Assembly: GCA_002502685.1 (NCBI GenBank) | Contig: DAQA01000013.1 | Span: 1-64,000, forward strand | Direction of reading: 5' to 3' | DNA length: 64,000 nt | Source of the DNA: Euryarchaeota archaeon UBA202 | GTDB lineage: Archaea; Thermoplasmatota; E2; UBA202 | In this document: piece after piece, positions 45,574-54,989 of the stretch | Layout of the letters: each line of letters begins with the position of its first letter | Position numbering within the stretch: the first letter of the stretch is position 1 | Position numbers and translations under genes: made by a program | The notes under the pieces: generated by a model | What the model saw: the letters and a program-made list of their open reading frames with translations, nothing else | Database searches by the model: none | Told to the model about the DNA's origin: nothing

Positions 45574-47116
45574 TCCAGATAGTCTTCCCTCAAATCCGGG
45601 ATGTTACCTATTTAAGAACACAAAAAAACAAGTTCTATATGTGGGTAAAGCAAAAAATCTTAAAAAACGGGTGAAAACATATTATCAAAAAAATGAACTT
45701 GATGCTAAAACACAACGCCTCATCGATACCAGCACCAGTCTTGATTTTTTTGTCACAGAGAATGAAACAGAAGCCCTAATATTAGAAAACACCTTAATAA
45801 AAAAATATCTTCCTCGCTACAATATCCGTCTTCGTGATGCAAAAACCTATGCATTCATTCGTCTGACAATCGATACCTTTCCTCGGTTGATGATCGCCCG
45901 AAAAAAAAGTGGATCGGGGATATTCTATGGTCCTTTTGTCTCCGCCCAGGAAAGAGATTATATCCTAAATTTTTTAAATAAGACATTTCGCCTTCGCACT
46001 TGTAAAAAAATGCCCAAAAAACCCTGTTTAAGATCTCACATCAAATTATGTGACGCACCCTGTATAAATAATATTGCTCCTCAGGAATACCAAAAAAGAA
46101 TTGAAAAAACAAAACTTATTTTGAATGGAAAAACCAAACATCTTCTTAAAAAACTAGTAAAAGAAATGAACCAATTATCCCAGGAACAAAATTATGAAAA
46201 AGCCTTGGAGATACGAAATCAAATCTCTGCCATACAAAGATTAAGTGAACATCAGAATATGCAACGTGAAATAAAACATGATGAAGATATTTTGAATTAT
46301 GTAGTAAAGGATGACGCTGTATACCTTATGTTGTTTAATGTTTCCAAGGGAATTGTAACCACAAAAAATGAATATGTTTTTGAGTATAATCCTGATTTTT
46401 ACGAGGAATTTTTGGTTCAATACTATTCAGAAAAACCAGTTCCCCCAGAACTTATTATTCCCCAAGGAATCTCCTCCCCATTAAAGGATTTTTTACAAAA
46501 AAAAAGCCAAAGGAAAATTATTATTACAGTTCCCCTTAGAGGATCTAAAAAACAACTTCTTGATCTCGTGAAAAAAAATATTGAAGGAGTTTTTTTTGCA
46601 GGAGCCATAAAAATGGAAAAACTGGGGAAACAACTTGGTCTCCATGACATACCCCAAGTGATAGAATGTTTTGATATATCCCATCTCTCCGGGACATCAA
46701 CAGTGGGATCCATGGTCCAATTTCGGAATGGAAAACCTGATAAAAATAACTATAGACGATTTAAAATACGGACTGTGGACACAATCGATGATTATGCAGC
46801 CATCAGAGAAATCATAAGACGACGATATACTCGCTTAAAACAAACAAATGGACCCTATCCAGATCTTATCATTATCGACGGGGGACGGGGACAATTAAAT
46901 GGCGCGCGGGCTGAACTGGAAACACTGGGAGTTAATATTCCCATAATCTCAATTGCAAAAAAAGAAGAAGATATCTATTTGCCCAATATCCCTATACCCC
47001 TTAGGTTATCCTCAAAAAATAAGGCTCTTCATGCCATCCAGGAAATACGTGATGAAGCACATCGATTTGCGATTAAATATAACAGATTGCTGCGAAAGAA
47101 AAGCATGATATCATGA
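45566..47116 (+). CDS. uvrC: UvrABC excinuclease subunit C, short form without HhH tail
   Basis: 516 residues from ATG 45566, overlapping uvrA by 8 nt. The GIY-YIG nuclease domain ([21 protein letters not shown]), UVR motif ([14 protein letters not shown]) and RNase H-like nuclease ([30 protein letters not shown]) are intact. The protein stops after [18 protein letters not shown], just where other UvrC proteins continue into the (HhH)2 DNA-binding domain. A longer start upstream would only add uvrA shadow sequence. The stop overlaps uvrB (ATGA). Confidence 0.92.
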   Translation: MIDPDSLPSNPGCYLFKNTKKQVLYVGKAKNLKKRVKTYYQKNELDAKTQRLIDTSTSLDFFVTENETEALILENTLIKKYLPRYNIRLRDAKTYAFIRLTIDTFPRLMIARKKSGSGIFYGPFVSAQERDYILNFLNKTFRLRTCKKMPKKPCLRSHIKLCDAPCINNIAPQEYQKRIEKTKLILNGKTKHLLKKLVKEMNQLSQEQNYEKALEIRNQISAIQRLSEHQNMQREIKHDEDILNYVVKDDAVYLMLFNVSKGIVTTKNEYVFEYNPDFYEEFLVQYYSEKPVPPELIIPQGISSPLKDFLQKKSQRKIIITVPLRGSKKQLLDLVKKNIEGVFFAGAIKMEKLGKQLGLHDIPQVIECFDISHLSGTSTVGSMVQFRNGKPDKNNYRRFKIRTVDTIDDYAAIREIIRRRYTRLKQTNGPYPDLIIIDGGRGQLNGARAELETLGVNIPIISIAKKEEDIYLPNIPIPLRLSSKNKALHAIQEIRDEAHRFAIKYNRLLRKKSMIS

Positions 47117-49047
47117 AACGATTTAAGCTGGTAACAGATCTTATCCCCCATGGATCACAGCCCTTTGCCATACAGAAACTTACCCAGGGTATAAAAAAAG
47201 GAAAACGCCGCCAAACGCTTCTTGGCGTCACTGGCTCAGGTAAAACTTTTACCATGGCAAATGTGATACAAAAGATACAAAAACCCACCTTGGTGATTGC
47301 CCATAACAAGACGCTTGCAGTACAGCTTTACAATGAATTCCAGGATTTTTTTCCCGAGAATAGGGTGGAATACTTTGTCTCGTATTACGATTATTACCAA
47401 CCAGAATCCTATATTCCCCAGAAGGATCAGTATATCGAAAAAGATGCAGATATCAATCCAAAGATTGAGCAAATGCGATTGGCGACCACTGCCTCTCTTC
47501 TGTCAAGAAATGATGTCATTGTGGTTGCCTCAGTATCATGTATCTACAGCGCTGGTGACCCCCGGGATTATCATGAGATGGGATTTGATGCTGAAGTAGG
47601 AGAGACCATTCCCCGAAAGATGCTTTTACGGAAACTCATTGAGAGCCAATATGAAAGAAATGATTATGCCATGAAGCCAGGGCGTTTTCGGGTTAAAGGC
47701 GACACGATCGATATCATTCCAGGTTATTACTATAATATTATTCGTATTGAGTTGTTTGGTGACGAGGTTGAAAAAATCAGGGAGATCCACAGGGTGACAG
47801 GTGAAACATTGGATGTTTTTCCCTATTATTATTTTTTTCCAGCTAAGCATTTTGTGATCTCTGAAAGGAAAAAAAATCAGGCTGTTCAATCAATAAAAAA
47901 AGAATTAACGGAGCGGCTACCTGCACTTGATGCACTGGCGGCCCATCGTCTTAAACAGCGTACCTTATTTGATATTGAGATGATCGAAGAAACAGGACAC
48001 TGTAAAGGTATTGAGAACTATTCCCGTCATTTTGATAACAGGAAACCTGGAGAAAAGCCCTATTGTCTTCTTGATTATTTTCCCCATGATTTCTTAATGT
48101 TCATTGATGAAAGCCATCGGACGATTCCACAGATCCGGGGAATGTATCATGGTGACCATTCCCGAAAAAAAACACTGGTGGATTATGGATTTCGGCTACC
48201 CAGTGCATTTGATAATCGTCCCTTGAATTTTCAGGAATTTGAAGGATATATGGAACGGGTTATTTTTGTATCAGCAACCCCTGGAGAGTATGAACTGGAT
48301 AAATCTTTCCAGGTGGTGGAACAAATTATTCGTCCAACCGGTCTTCTTGATCCACATATCGAAATACGAAAAATAACGGGTCAAATACAGGACCTCATAA
48401 AAGAGATTACCGCAACCATCCAAAAAGGAGAAAGAGTCCTTGTGACCACTCTTACCAAAAAGCTTGCCGAGGAGCTATCAAATTATCTTGCCGGCAAGAA
48501 TATACAGACGCGGTATCTTCATTCAGAGATTGACACTCTTGATAGAACCGAGATCATCAGACAATTGAGATTGGGTGAATTTGATGTTTTAGTGGGGATT
48601 AATCTACTCCGGGAGGGACTTGACATCCCAGAGGTAGGATTCATTGGTATTCTTGATGCAGATAAAGAAGGTTTTCTTCGCGATCAACGAAGCCTCATCC
48701 AGATCATTGGGCGAGCGGCACGTAATGCTAACTCTAAGGTTATACTGTATGCCGATAACCTGACAGAATCCATAAAAAATGCTGTAGAGGAGACGAATCG
48801 CCGGCGAAGAATACAGGAGGAATTTAATCTCAAGCATCAAATCATACCCCAAACCATTATTAAACCCATCAAGGAAAAAACTGTGGATATCAAGGATACA
48901 AAACATATACCCAAGAAAGAGATACCCCCGATGATTATCAATCTTGAGGCAGAAATGAAGGTGGCAGCGGATAATCTGGATTTTGAAACCGCGATAACCC
49001 TTCGTGAAAAAATAAAGAAACTACAAAAAACACTCACAAGCCAATAA
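47113..49047 (+). CDS. uvrB: UvrABC excinuclease subunit B
   Basis: 644 residues, standard. Walker A GVTGSGKT, beta-hairpin YYDYYQPESYIP, helicase motifs DESHRT, RPLNFQEFE and INLLREGLDIPEV with QIIGRAARN, and a C-terminal UVR domain (LDFETAITLREKIKKLQ). UvrB verifies lesions and recruits UvrC. Last of the operon, coupled to uvrC by a 4-nt overlap. Confidence 0.96.
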   Translation: MKRFKLVTDLIPHGSQPFAIQKLTQGIKKGKRRQTLLGVTGSGKTFTMANVIQKIQKPTLVIAHNKTLAVQLYNEFQDFFPENRVEYFVSYYDYYQPESYIPQKDQYIEKDADINPKIEQMRLATTASLLSRNDVIVVASVSCIYSAGDPRDYHEMGFDAEVGETIPRKMLLRKLIESQYERNDYAMKPGRFRVKGDTIDIIPGYYYNIIRIELFGDEVEKIREIHRVTGETLDVFPYYYFFPAKHFVISERKKNQAVQSIKKELTERLPALDALAAHRLKQRTLFDIEMIEETGHCKGIENYSRHFDNRKPGEKPYCLLDYFPHDFLMFIDESHRTIPQIRGMYHGDHSRKKTLVDYGFRLPSAFDNRPLNFQEFEGYMERVIFVSATPGEYELDKSFQVVEQIIRPTGLLDPHIEIRKITGQIQDLIKEITATIQKGERVLVTTLTKKLAEELSNYLAGKNIQTRYLHSEIDTLDRTEIIRQLRLGEFDVLVGINLLREGLDIPEVGFIGILDADKEGFLRDQRSLIQIIGRAARNANSKVILYADNLTESIKNAVEETNRRRRIQEEFNLKHQIIPQTIIKPIKEKTVDIKDTKHIPKKEIPPMIINLEAEMKVAADNLDFETAITLREKIKKLQKTLTSQ

Positions 49048-49097
49048 AAATAAAAAAAAGAAAACGGGATTCCATGACCCATAAAAAAGGGGGAATT

Positions 49098-49137
49098 GCA
49101 TATCTTTTTTTTGTCTCTTTTCTCTTTTTTGGATACA
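49098..49137 (+). terminator. T-rich terminator after uvrB
   Basis: Runs of T8, T4 and T6 (CATATCTTTTTTTTGTC and onward) lie between uvrB and the next promoter. The pattern fits archaeal oligo-T termination. Confidence 0.4.
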
Positions 49138-49167
49138 TTTTTAAACAGGCAGGAAATTAGTTATCCC

Positions 49168-49641
49168 ATGGATATCGAACAATTATTAAAGATTGCAATA
49201 AAATCGGAGATAAATGCTGCAGAAATCTATAAAAAAATGGCTGATAAAACAAAGATTGTTTTCCTAAAAGACAAACTTAATTTTTTGGCAAATGAAGAGA
49301 GTAGCCATAGAAATCTGTTGGAAAAACTTTTCGAGACTAAGTTTTCCCATGAACCACAAAAATTAGATGGTGATATGGAAACACCGCTTCCCGAGCTGAC
49401 AATAACTGATGATATGCTCATTTCTGATATGCTTACTCAAGCCATGGAAGCAGAAAAAAAAGCATCAGATTTCTACAAGAATCTTAAACAAAATTTTGAA
49501 GAAGAAAAAGAAAAATCCATGGCGCGGTATCTTTCCCATATGGAAAAATCACATTATTATCTTTTAAAAAGTGAGCTTGAGCTTTTCCATAATTTTGAGC
49601 TGTATGACGAAGTCCATATGATGATGCATGTCGGACCCTAG
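49168..49641 (+). CDS. Ferritin-like (rubrerythrin-type) diiron protein
   Basis: 157 residues from ATG 49168 (MDIEQLLKIAIKSEINAAEIYKKMAD). TATA-like TTTTTAAAC (49138-49146) sits about 25 nt before it, suggesting a leaderless mRNA. Diiron ligands come from EINAAEIY, NEESSHRNLL, QAMEAEKKASDFY and MEKSHYYLL. There is no rubredoxin domain. Probable role in peroxide reduction or iron handling; the short form resembles COG1633 proteins. Confidence 0.8.
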   Translation: MDIEQLLKIAIKSEINAAEIYKKMADKTKIVFLKDKLNFLANEESSHRNLLEKLFETKFSHEPQKLDGDMETPLPELTITDDMLISDMLTQAMEAEKKASDFYKNLKQNFEEEKEKSMARYLSHMEKSHYYLLKSELELFHNFELYDEVHMMMHVGP

Positions 49642-49729
49642 AGGTATCCAGCCTGGTTTTGAAGGATTACGCCATAAGTTAGGAGGGGTAGCCGATTTGC
49701 TGATAAGGTGGACGCTCTATATTCGTGCT

Positions 49730-50593
49730 CTATGGGAGAGGATCTATATGGACAGTGGGTTCAATTTGGCATTTCGTCCTTAGCTCATCTTCAATGAATG
49801 CAACAATATCATGTGCTTCCTCAAGATTCATATGTGCCGGCAGCATGATATGTAATGTTACTTCCACATGATCACCATATCTATGAACACGGAGATGATG
49901 CACATGAGACACCTGGGGAAAATTATGATAGATTATTTCTTTTATTTTTTTATCAAGGGATGTATCAGGAGCTTCCCCTAGCATTGATTCGATAGATTTC
50001 TTTAAGATATCAAATGTCACATATCCAATTAAAAGTGAGATACCAAGTGCCATGACACCATCAATCCACCAGTAACGGGTACCTACAAGGGCACCTATAA
50101 TAATGAGTCCTGATGTAATGGCATCACTACGGTGATGCCATCCATCGGCAATAAGGCTAGAGGAATTAATTTTTTTCCCTATCCGGAGGGTATATTGTGC
50201 TAACGCCTCTTTGATAATTACGGAAAAAAGAAGAACAATGATGGCGATGTCTCCAAACGTGGCTGATTCACCCTGCCAAAGTCTTTCTATAGCCCGGGTG
50301 AAAAACGTAAATGCCACTACTGCAAGGAGTGTACCAATAATCAAGGTCCCAATTTCTTCTGCTCTTCCGTGTCCAAAGGGATGCTGTTTATCTGGCGGCT
50401 TTGAAGAAATCCAGAAACCCAACATGACAATAATGGAGGTTAACGTATCCGAAAGGCTATGCCATGCATCTGCCTGTATGGCGATCGAATGAAATGTGGT
50501 TCCCACCCAGTATTTACCCACAAAAAGGATAACATTAATGATGATAGAAATCCCTGCCACAAAATAGCCAAGAGATTTTCTTGTGGGGAACAT
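49730..50593 (-). CDS. Cation diffusion facilitator (CDF) metal exporter
   Basis: 287 residues, six membrane helices. Metal-site motifs AWHSLSDTLTS (helix 2) and GWHHRSDAITS (helix 5) have the HxxxD pattern of Zn, Fe or Mn exporters. The cytoplasmic C-terminal domain carries HVHHLRVHRYGDHVEVTLHI. It pumps divalent metal out of the cytoplasm against protons. Monocistronic on the minus strand. Confidence 0.92.
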   Translation of the reverse strand: MFPTRKSLGYFVAGISIIINVILFVGKYWVGTTFHSIAIQADAWHSLSDTLTSIIVMLGFWISSKPPDKQHPFGHGRAEEIGTLIIGTLLAVVAFTFFTRAIERLWQGESATFGDIAIIVLLFSVIIKEALAQYTLRIGKKINSSSLIADGWHHRSDAITSGLIIIGALVGTRYWWIDGVMALGISLLIGYVTFDILKKSIESMLGEAPDTSLDKKIKEIIYHNFPQVSHVHHLRVHRYGDHVEVTLHIMLPAHMNLEEAHDIVAFIEDELRTKCQIEPTVHIDPLP

Positions 50594-50735
50594 GATAAAA
50601 ACACCTAGTTATATCCTGATAAATAAACAAGAGTATAATTATTAAAATTTGCGAAAAAAAAAGAAGATAAGAAGATTGATTCTGAAAAAAAATGGTTATA
50701 TAAACAAAAAAAAAGAAAAATAACACCTAGAGGAT
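50594..50735. promoter_or_regulatory. Spacer with TATA box for a small frame
   Basis: A/T-rich spacer upstream of the CDF gene. On the plus strand GGTTATATAAAC (50693-50704) looks like a TATA box, giving a predicted start near 50727. AGAGGAT just before ATG 50736 resembles a ribosome site. No larger gene is present. Confidence 0.35.
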
Positions 50736-50813
50736 ATGTGTACAGATAGAGATAAAACTGTTGATAAAAAAAAATCCTTAGGGAAGCTAACAGAAAAGAT
50801 ATTAAACGAGTGA
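50736..50813 (+). CDS. Possible 25-residue small protein
   Basis: Frame MCTDRDKTVDKKKSLGKLTE then KILNE. It is supported only by its context: TATA-like box at 50693-50704, Shine-Dalgarno-like AGAGGAT, then ATG. The peptide is lysine-rich and could form one amphipathic helix. It may be real, a leader peptide, or chance. It precedes a truncated transporter remnant. Confidence 0.25.
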   Translation: MCTDRDKTVDKKKSLGKLTEKILNE

Positions 50814-50916
50814 TTACATTTTTTAGGATAAGTAAAAAATGGAAAAAAAAGATACGTAAAGCCCTTACTGACCAAAAAAAAAATAATGGATCAGAAAATA
50901 AAAAAGGAGATAGAAA

Positions 50917-51252
50917 ATGAATATCTTTGTGACCACCTTTGAATCCGTTATTGTCCTTTTGGGAATTGGGTTTCTTGGATTTTGGGTTATACGAAAAAAG
51001 CTTATCCCGGGAAATATCATTGGATTGCTATCTCCTCTTGCTTTGGATATTGCCCTCCCCAGTTTTATTTTTGTAAATATCATACAAAACTTCAACCCCG
51101 GGGAAGCTTCTGACTGGTGGACCCTTCCTCTCTGTGAATGGCAAAATCTAATATTTCTTCAACAGATGCAAATTTTTCCATTGTTTCACCCTTCCATGAC
51201 AAACTTGCTTCTCTATAGAAAGGACACGGATGTTATAGGGAAGATATCATGA
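50917..51252 (+). pseudogene. Truncated AEC (auxin efflux carrier) family transporter, N-terminus only
   Basis: 111 residues. The first 70 (ESVIVLLGIGFLGFWVIRKK, then IPGNIIGLLSPLALDIALPS and FIFVNIIQNF) match helices 1-2 of AEC transporters. After DWWTLPL the sequence loses all membrane character and ends at TGA 51252; a full transporter needs about 300 residues. GGAGAT stands 7 nt before ATG, so the start signals survive. It reads as a recent deletion that joined the gene head to unrelated sequence. Confidence 0.6.
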
Positions 51253-51356
51253 CAGATTTGTAGTAATGAGTATCCCTATAAATTATTTTTGTGTAACGAA
51301 ACATTTAGATTTATAAGGCCTCTTTCGTTATCGAATAAAAAATAGATAGATGACAC

Positions 51357-51818
51357 ATGATGACCGTTGTGGAAACAATAACCAGATTAAAATTTTATCC
51401 CCATAGATGCACAGGGTGCAGAGAATGTGAACGGGCATGCTCACAGGTGCATTTCAAAACAAAGGAAGGGGGAGACAAATCAGCTCTCCGGATCAAGGAA
51501 AAAAAAGGAATTTATAGTATCCATGTGTGCGACCAGCGGGGTTTATGCTTGGACATGTGCCCGGTGGGGGCATTAACCCGGCGAAAGAATGGTGCTGTCT
51601 GGCTTGACAAGAAAACCTGTATTGGATGTCAAGCATGTGTCGGATTCTGCCCCATTGGAGCCATGAAAAAAGCCAAGGAGAGAATCGAGCCCTTCAAATG
51701 TATCTCGTGTGGATCCTGTGTCCGTGCATGTCCTGAAGAAGCCCTGGAGCTCATCACGGTACCCCTTGAGGAAAAAAAAGAGATAGTGTATCATGAATTG
51801 GGAGCCAAAAACAAATGA
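51357..51818 (+). CDS. Polyferredoxin (four [4Fe-4S] motifs), partner of the AOR-type enzyme
   Basis: 153 residues. Cluster motifs: CTGCRECERAC, CDQRGLCLDMCP, CIGCQACVGFCP and CISCGSCVRACP, giving up to four clusters. It resembles the electron-transfer subunit (AorB/BamC-like) found with AOR-family tungsten enzymes. ATG 51357 is followed by a second ATG. A TATA-like GATTTATAAGG lies at 51308-51318. The stop overlaps the AOR start (ATGA), so equal translation is expected. Confidence 0.88.
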   Translation: MMTVVETITRLKFYPHRCTGCRECERACSQVHFKTKEGGDKSALRIKEKKGIYSIHVCDQRGLCLDMCPVGALTRRKNGAVWLDKKTCIGCQACVGFCPIGAMKKAKERIEPFKCISCGSCVRACPEEALELITVPLEEKKEIVYHELGAKNK

Positions 51819-54139
51819 CAGAAGGACAAATACCGATAAAGGAATATAAAACAGGAAATACCCAGCATACCTGGGATCTAAAAAAATTAAGGGAGACCCA
51901 TAAAATCCTCCATAAATATACCTATCAAAAAAATGAGGTGAAAAGAGGATATACAAATAAAACACTTCAGATTGATATCTCCACCAATACAATACAGGAA
52001 AAACCAGTTACAAAAGAAATGAAGGAGTTATTCACAGGTGGACGTGGATTTGGCCTAAGACTCCTCTGGGATGCCCTCACACCCGCTACACGATGGGACA
52101 GCGAGGACAATGAGATTGTGATCACCACTGGCCCCCTCTGCGGCATTACCCAATATCCCGGATGTGGGAAATCAGTCTGCTTGACTGTCTCTCCCTCCAC
52201 CAACATTATCTGTGACAGCAATGTCGGGGGGTTCTTCGGCCCCTATCTTAAATTTGCCGGTTTTGATGCCCTGGAGATACGGGGAAAAGCAAAGGAAGAT
52301 ATTGTGATTGTCATCGATGCTGAAAAGGAAGAAATAACCCTAGAAACTGCCCCACTGGAGGAAACCAATGCCCATCTTCTCAACGAACAACTCACCTCTC
52401 TTTATGCAACCGAGGACACGGATAAAGCCCGACAGAAGGTCTCTGTAGTCTCAGCTGGGCAGGGAGCGGAACATAGCTTTTGGGGTTGTTTGAATTTTTC
52501 TTTTTATGACATCAGAAGAAAAGTACCCCGGATCAAACAAGCAGGAAGAGGAGGACTGGGGACCGTATTGAGGAATAAAAGAATTAAGGCAGTAGTGGTA
52601 AAAATTGATAAGTTAGATGGACTATCAAATAATCCCAAGGACCCCCACACACTTGCTCAAGTAGGAATTAAAATACATCGAGAAATCCGAGACCTTGACC
52701 GATATCAATGCAATATGCGGGCTGTGGGAACAGTCCATCTAGTTGAAATCATGGACGCCTATGATCTCTTACCCTGTGAGAATTACCGGTTTGGAAGTTT
52801 CCCAAAAGCACCCCGGATTCACTCCCCTGAGTTTTACAAACGGTTTACCAAAATCATCCCGGATGGCTGCTGGCACGGTTGCACCCTGGCATGCGCAAAA
52901 ACCGTTGATGGTTTCACCGTAAAAACAGGACCCTATGAAGGCCAAAGGGTTACCGTTGATGGCCCTGAGTATGAGACCGTTGGCTGCGGAGCAAACATGG
53001 GATTGTGGGACCCGGACTGGATTCTTGAATTTAACTTCTATTGCGACACCTATGGCATGGACACCATCTCCACCGGAACCGCTATAGCTTTCTATATGGA
53101 AATGTATGAATATGGCATCCTGAACAAGGAACGATGTGATGGTTTAGAGCTTTGTTTTGGAAATGCAGAGGCAGTCATGGAGTTTCTTCATCGTATCGCC
53201 CAAGGAGATTCCGGTGAATTTTTATCCATTGCACCTCGGGGTATACGGCGGGTAAAAGACTGGTTGATTGCAAAAGGCTGGGGTGACCCCCAGCTGATTG
53301 AAGATACCGGTATGGAAAGCAAGGGACTTGAATTCTCAGAATATGTCACCAAGGAATCACTTGCAATGCAAGGAGGATATGGTCTTACCCTCAAGGGACC
53401 TCAACACGATGAAGCATGGCTTATCTTTATGGATATGGTGGACAACGCCATACCAAGCTTTAAGGATAAAGCTGAGGCGTTACATTACTTTCCCATGTGG
53501 CGCACCTGGTTTGGCCTTCATGGCCTATGCAAGTTACCCTGGAATGATATTGAACCGGCTAATAACGTAGAGACAGATGAACCACCTAAGGTTCCTGAGC
53601 ATGTACAAAATTATGTGGAGCTCTTTAATGCCGTTACGGGAAAAAATATTGATAAGGATGACTTAATCCTGCAAAGTGAGCGGTGCTATAATTGGCAGAG
53701 AGCCATGAATGTGTGGATGAGGCGGGGAAGACGACGGGATGATTGGATACCCTATCGCTCCATGGGACCTGTGACTGAAATGGAGTATATATCTCGGAAG
53801 GACCGGTATGACCAGCAACTTGTTGAAAAATTGGGTCTTACTGAGGAATATGTTGCTGGTTTGACGATAAATAAGAAAATCCAGTTGTTGTATAATTATC
53901 GACAGGAACAGTATCAAAAATTAGCTGATGCGGTATATTATCGCCGCGGATGGACACCAAATGGTGTCCCAACCATTCAGAAGATGAAAAAGCTAGGGTT
54001 TTCGGACAAAAAGATGTTGAGGATGCTTGAAGAAAAGATAAAAGAGGATGAAAAAGCAGGGTTGAATGTATGGGGTGGAACGTACACCGAGGGTGAACAA
54101 CCCCCTAGTACTGACTTAAACTATTGGTTAAAGTGGTAA
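51815..54139 (+). CDS. Aldehyde:ferredoxin oxidoreductase family tungsten enzyme
   Basis: 774 residues, longer than typical AOR (about 600-660). AOR features: TGGRGFGLRLLWD, GPLCGITQYPGCGKS, GGFFGPYLKFAGFDALEIRGKA and AGRGGLGTVLRNKRIKAVVV. Cluster cysteines are C352, C356 and C360 (DGCWHGCTLAC, C-x3-C-x3-C) and a C-terminal cysteine near 572 (GLCKLPWND). About 45 extra residues precede the core. It likely oxidises aldehydes, or reduces an activated acid, using a tungsten-bispterin cofactor and the polyferredoxin encoded just upstream. ThiF- and MoaD-like genes follow, as in known tungsten-enzyme loci. Confidence 0.88.
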   Translation: MTEGQIPIKEYKTGNTQHTWDLKKLRETHKILHKYTYQKNEVKRGYTNKTLQIDISTNTIQEKPVTKEMKELFTGGRGFGLRLLWDALTPATRWDSEDNEIVITTGPLCGITQYPGCGKSVCLTVSPSTNIICDSNVGGFFGPYLKFAGFDALEIRGKAKEDIVIVIDAEKEEITLETAPLEETNAHLLNEQLTSLYATEDTDKARQKVSVVSAGQGAEHSFWGCLNFSFYDIRRKVPRIKQAGRGGLGTVLRNKRIKAVVVKIDKLDGLSNNPKDPHTLAQVGIKIHREIRDLDRYQCNMRAVGTVHLVEIMDAYDLLPCENYRFGSFPKAPRIHSPEFYKRFTKIIPDGCWHGCTLACAKTVDGFTVKTGPYEGQRVTVDGPEYETVGCGANMGLWDPDWILEFNFYCDTYGMDTISTGTAIAFYMEMYEYGILNKERCDGLELCFGNAEAVMEFLHRIAQGDSGEFLSIAPRGIRRVKDWLIAKGWGDPQLIEDTGMESKGLEFSEYVTKESLAMQGGYGLTLKGPQHDEAWLIFMDMVDNAIPSFKDKAEALHYFPMWRTWFGLHGLCKLPWNDIEPANNVETDEPPKVPEHVQNYVELFNAVTGKNIDKDDLILQSERCYNWQRAMNVWMRRGRRRDDWIPYRSMGPVTEMEYISRKDRYDQQLVEKLGLTEEYVAGLTINKKIQLLYNYRQEQYQKLADAVYYRRGWTPNGVPTIQKMKKLGFSDKKMLRMLEEKIKEDEKAGLNVWGGTYTEGEQPPSTDLNYWLKW

Positions 54140-54149
54140 CTAGTGTGTT

Positions 54150-54752
54150 ATGAATATACAGGAAAAAAACCGTATTAGAAAAAAGGTACAGGGAGCATGT
54201 GTGGGGATTGCAGGCATAGGTGGCCTGGGATCCAATGCCGCAGTTGCCCTGGCTCGCGCGGGTGTGGGACATTTAGTTCTTGTTGACTTTGATGTTGTAG
54301 AGGAAGATAACCTGGATCGTCAATACTATTTTCATGATCAGATTGGAAAACTAAAAAGTGACGCTCTCACCGAGACGCTGCATCGTATCAATCCATCTCT
54401 TGACTGTATTACCCACCAAGTCAAACTGGAAAGAGGGTCCATGGAGATACCTTTTAAGGATGTAGATGTGGTGCTGGAGGGTTTGGACAATGCAGAAACC
54501 AAGGCTACCTTTATCGAGGAAATACTATTGAAACTTCCAGGAAAACCATTAGTTGCTGCGTCAGGGGTCGCCGGTTACGGAAAACCAGATAGGATCAGTA
54601 CCCTTCAGATGGGGAATTTCTATCTGTGTTACGATGAAAAAGCAAAGTCCAGCGAGGAGGATGTTTTGATTGCGTCCCATGTTGCTCTGATGGCAAACTG
54701 GGAAGCGGATTTGGCGTTACGGATCATTCTGGGAGAGCATCATGACCATTGA
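54150..54752 (+). CDS. ThiF/MoeB-like E1 adenylyltransferase
   Basis: 200 residues. Nucleotide-binding GIAGIGGLGSNAAVALARAGVGHLVLVDFD, the arginine in DNLDRQYYF, and EGLDNAETKATF match the ThiF/MoeB family. It probably adenylates the C-terminal GlyGly of the adjacent MoaD/ThiS-like protein so it can carry sulfur into tungstopterin. Zinc CxxC pairs found in some family members are missing. Ends 11 nt inside the next gene. Confidence 0.87.
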   Translation: MNIQEKNRIRKKVQGACVGIAGIGGLGSNAAVALARAGVGHLVLVDFDVVEEDNLDRQYYFHDQIGKLKSDALTETLHRINPSLDCITHQVKLERGSMEIPFKDVDVVLEGLDNAETKATFIEEILLKLPGKPLVAASGVAGYGKPDRISTLQMGNFYLCYDEKAKSSEEDVLIASHVALMANWEADLALRIILGEHHDH

Positions 54753-54942
54753 AGTGAATGGGAGAACTGTTGAATGGAAAAATAATGAAACAGTAACCCG
54801 GTTGCTTAAAAGAATTGGATATGTTTTTCCCTTGGTGTTTGTAAAAATAAATGATTCGGTCATCCCCCGTAAAGACTTTCTACATGTCACCATTCCGGAC
54901 AAGGCAGTAATTAAGGTAATCCACATGATAAGTGGAGGATAA
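54742..54942 (+). CDS. MoaD/ThiS-like sulfur carrier protein
   Basis: 66 residues with the beta-grasp fold and the terminal SGG of sulfur carriers (KVIHMISGG). It overlaps the ThiF-like gene, which should activate it. Given the AOR neighbour, sulfur delivery to the pterin dithiolene is more likely than thiamine synthesis. Confidence 0.87.
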   Translation: MTIEVNGRTVEWKNNETVTRLLKRIGYVFPLVFVKINDSVIPRKDFLHVTIPDKAVIKVIHMISGG

Positions 54943-54989
54943 AAATAAAAAAATAAAAAAAAATAAAGAAAACGTAATCTGTGGATCCA

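Noticed and set aside
49642..49729. Structured RNA between the ferritin-like gene and the CDF gene
   Set aside because: The stretch is richer in G and C than other spacers, but I could not build a stable fold or match a known RNA.
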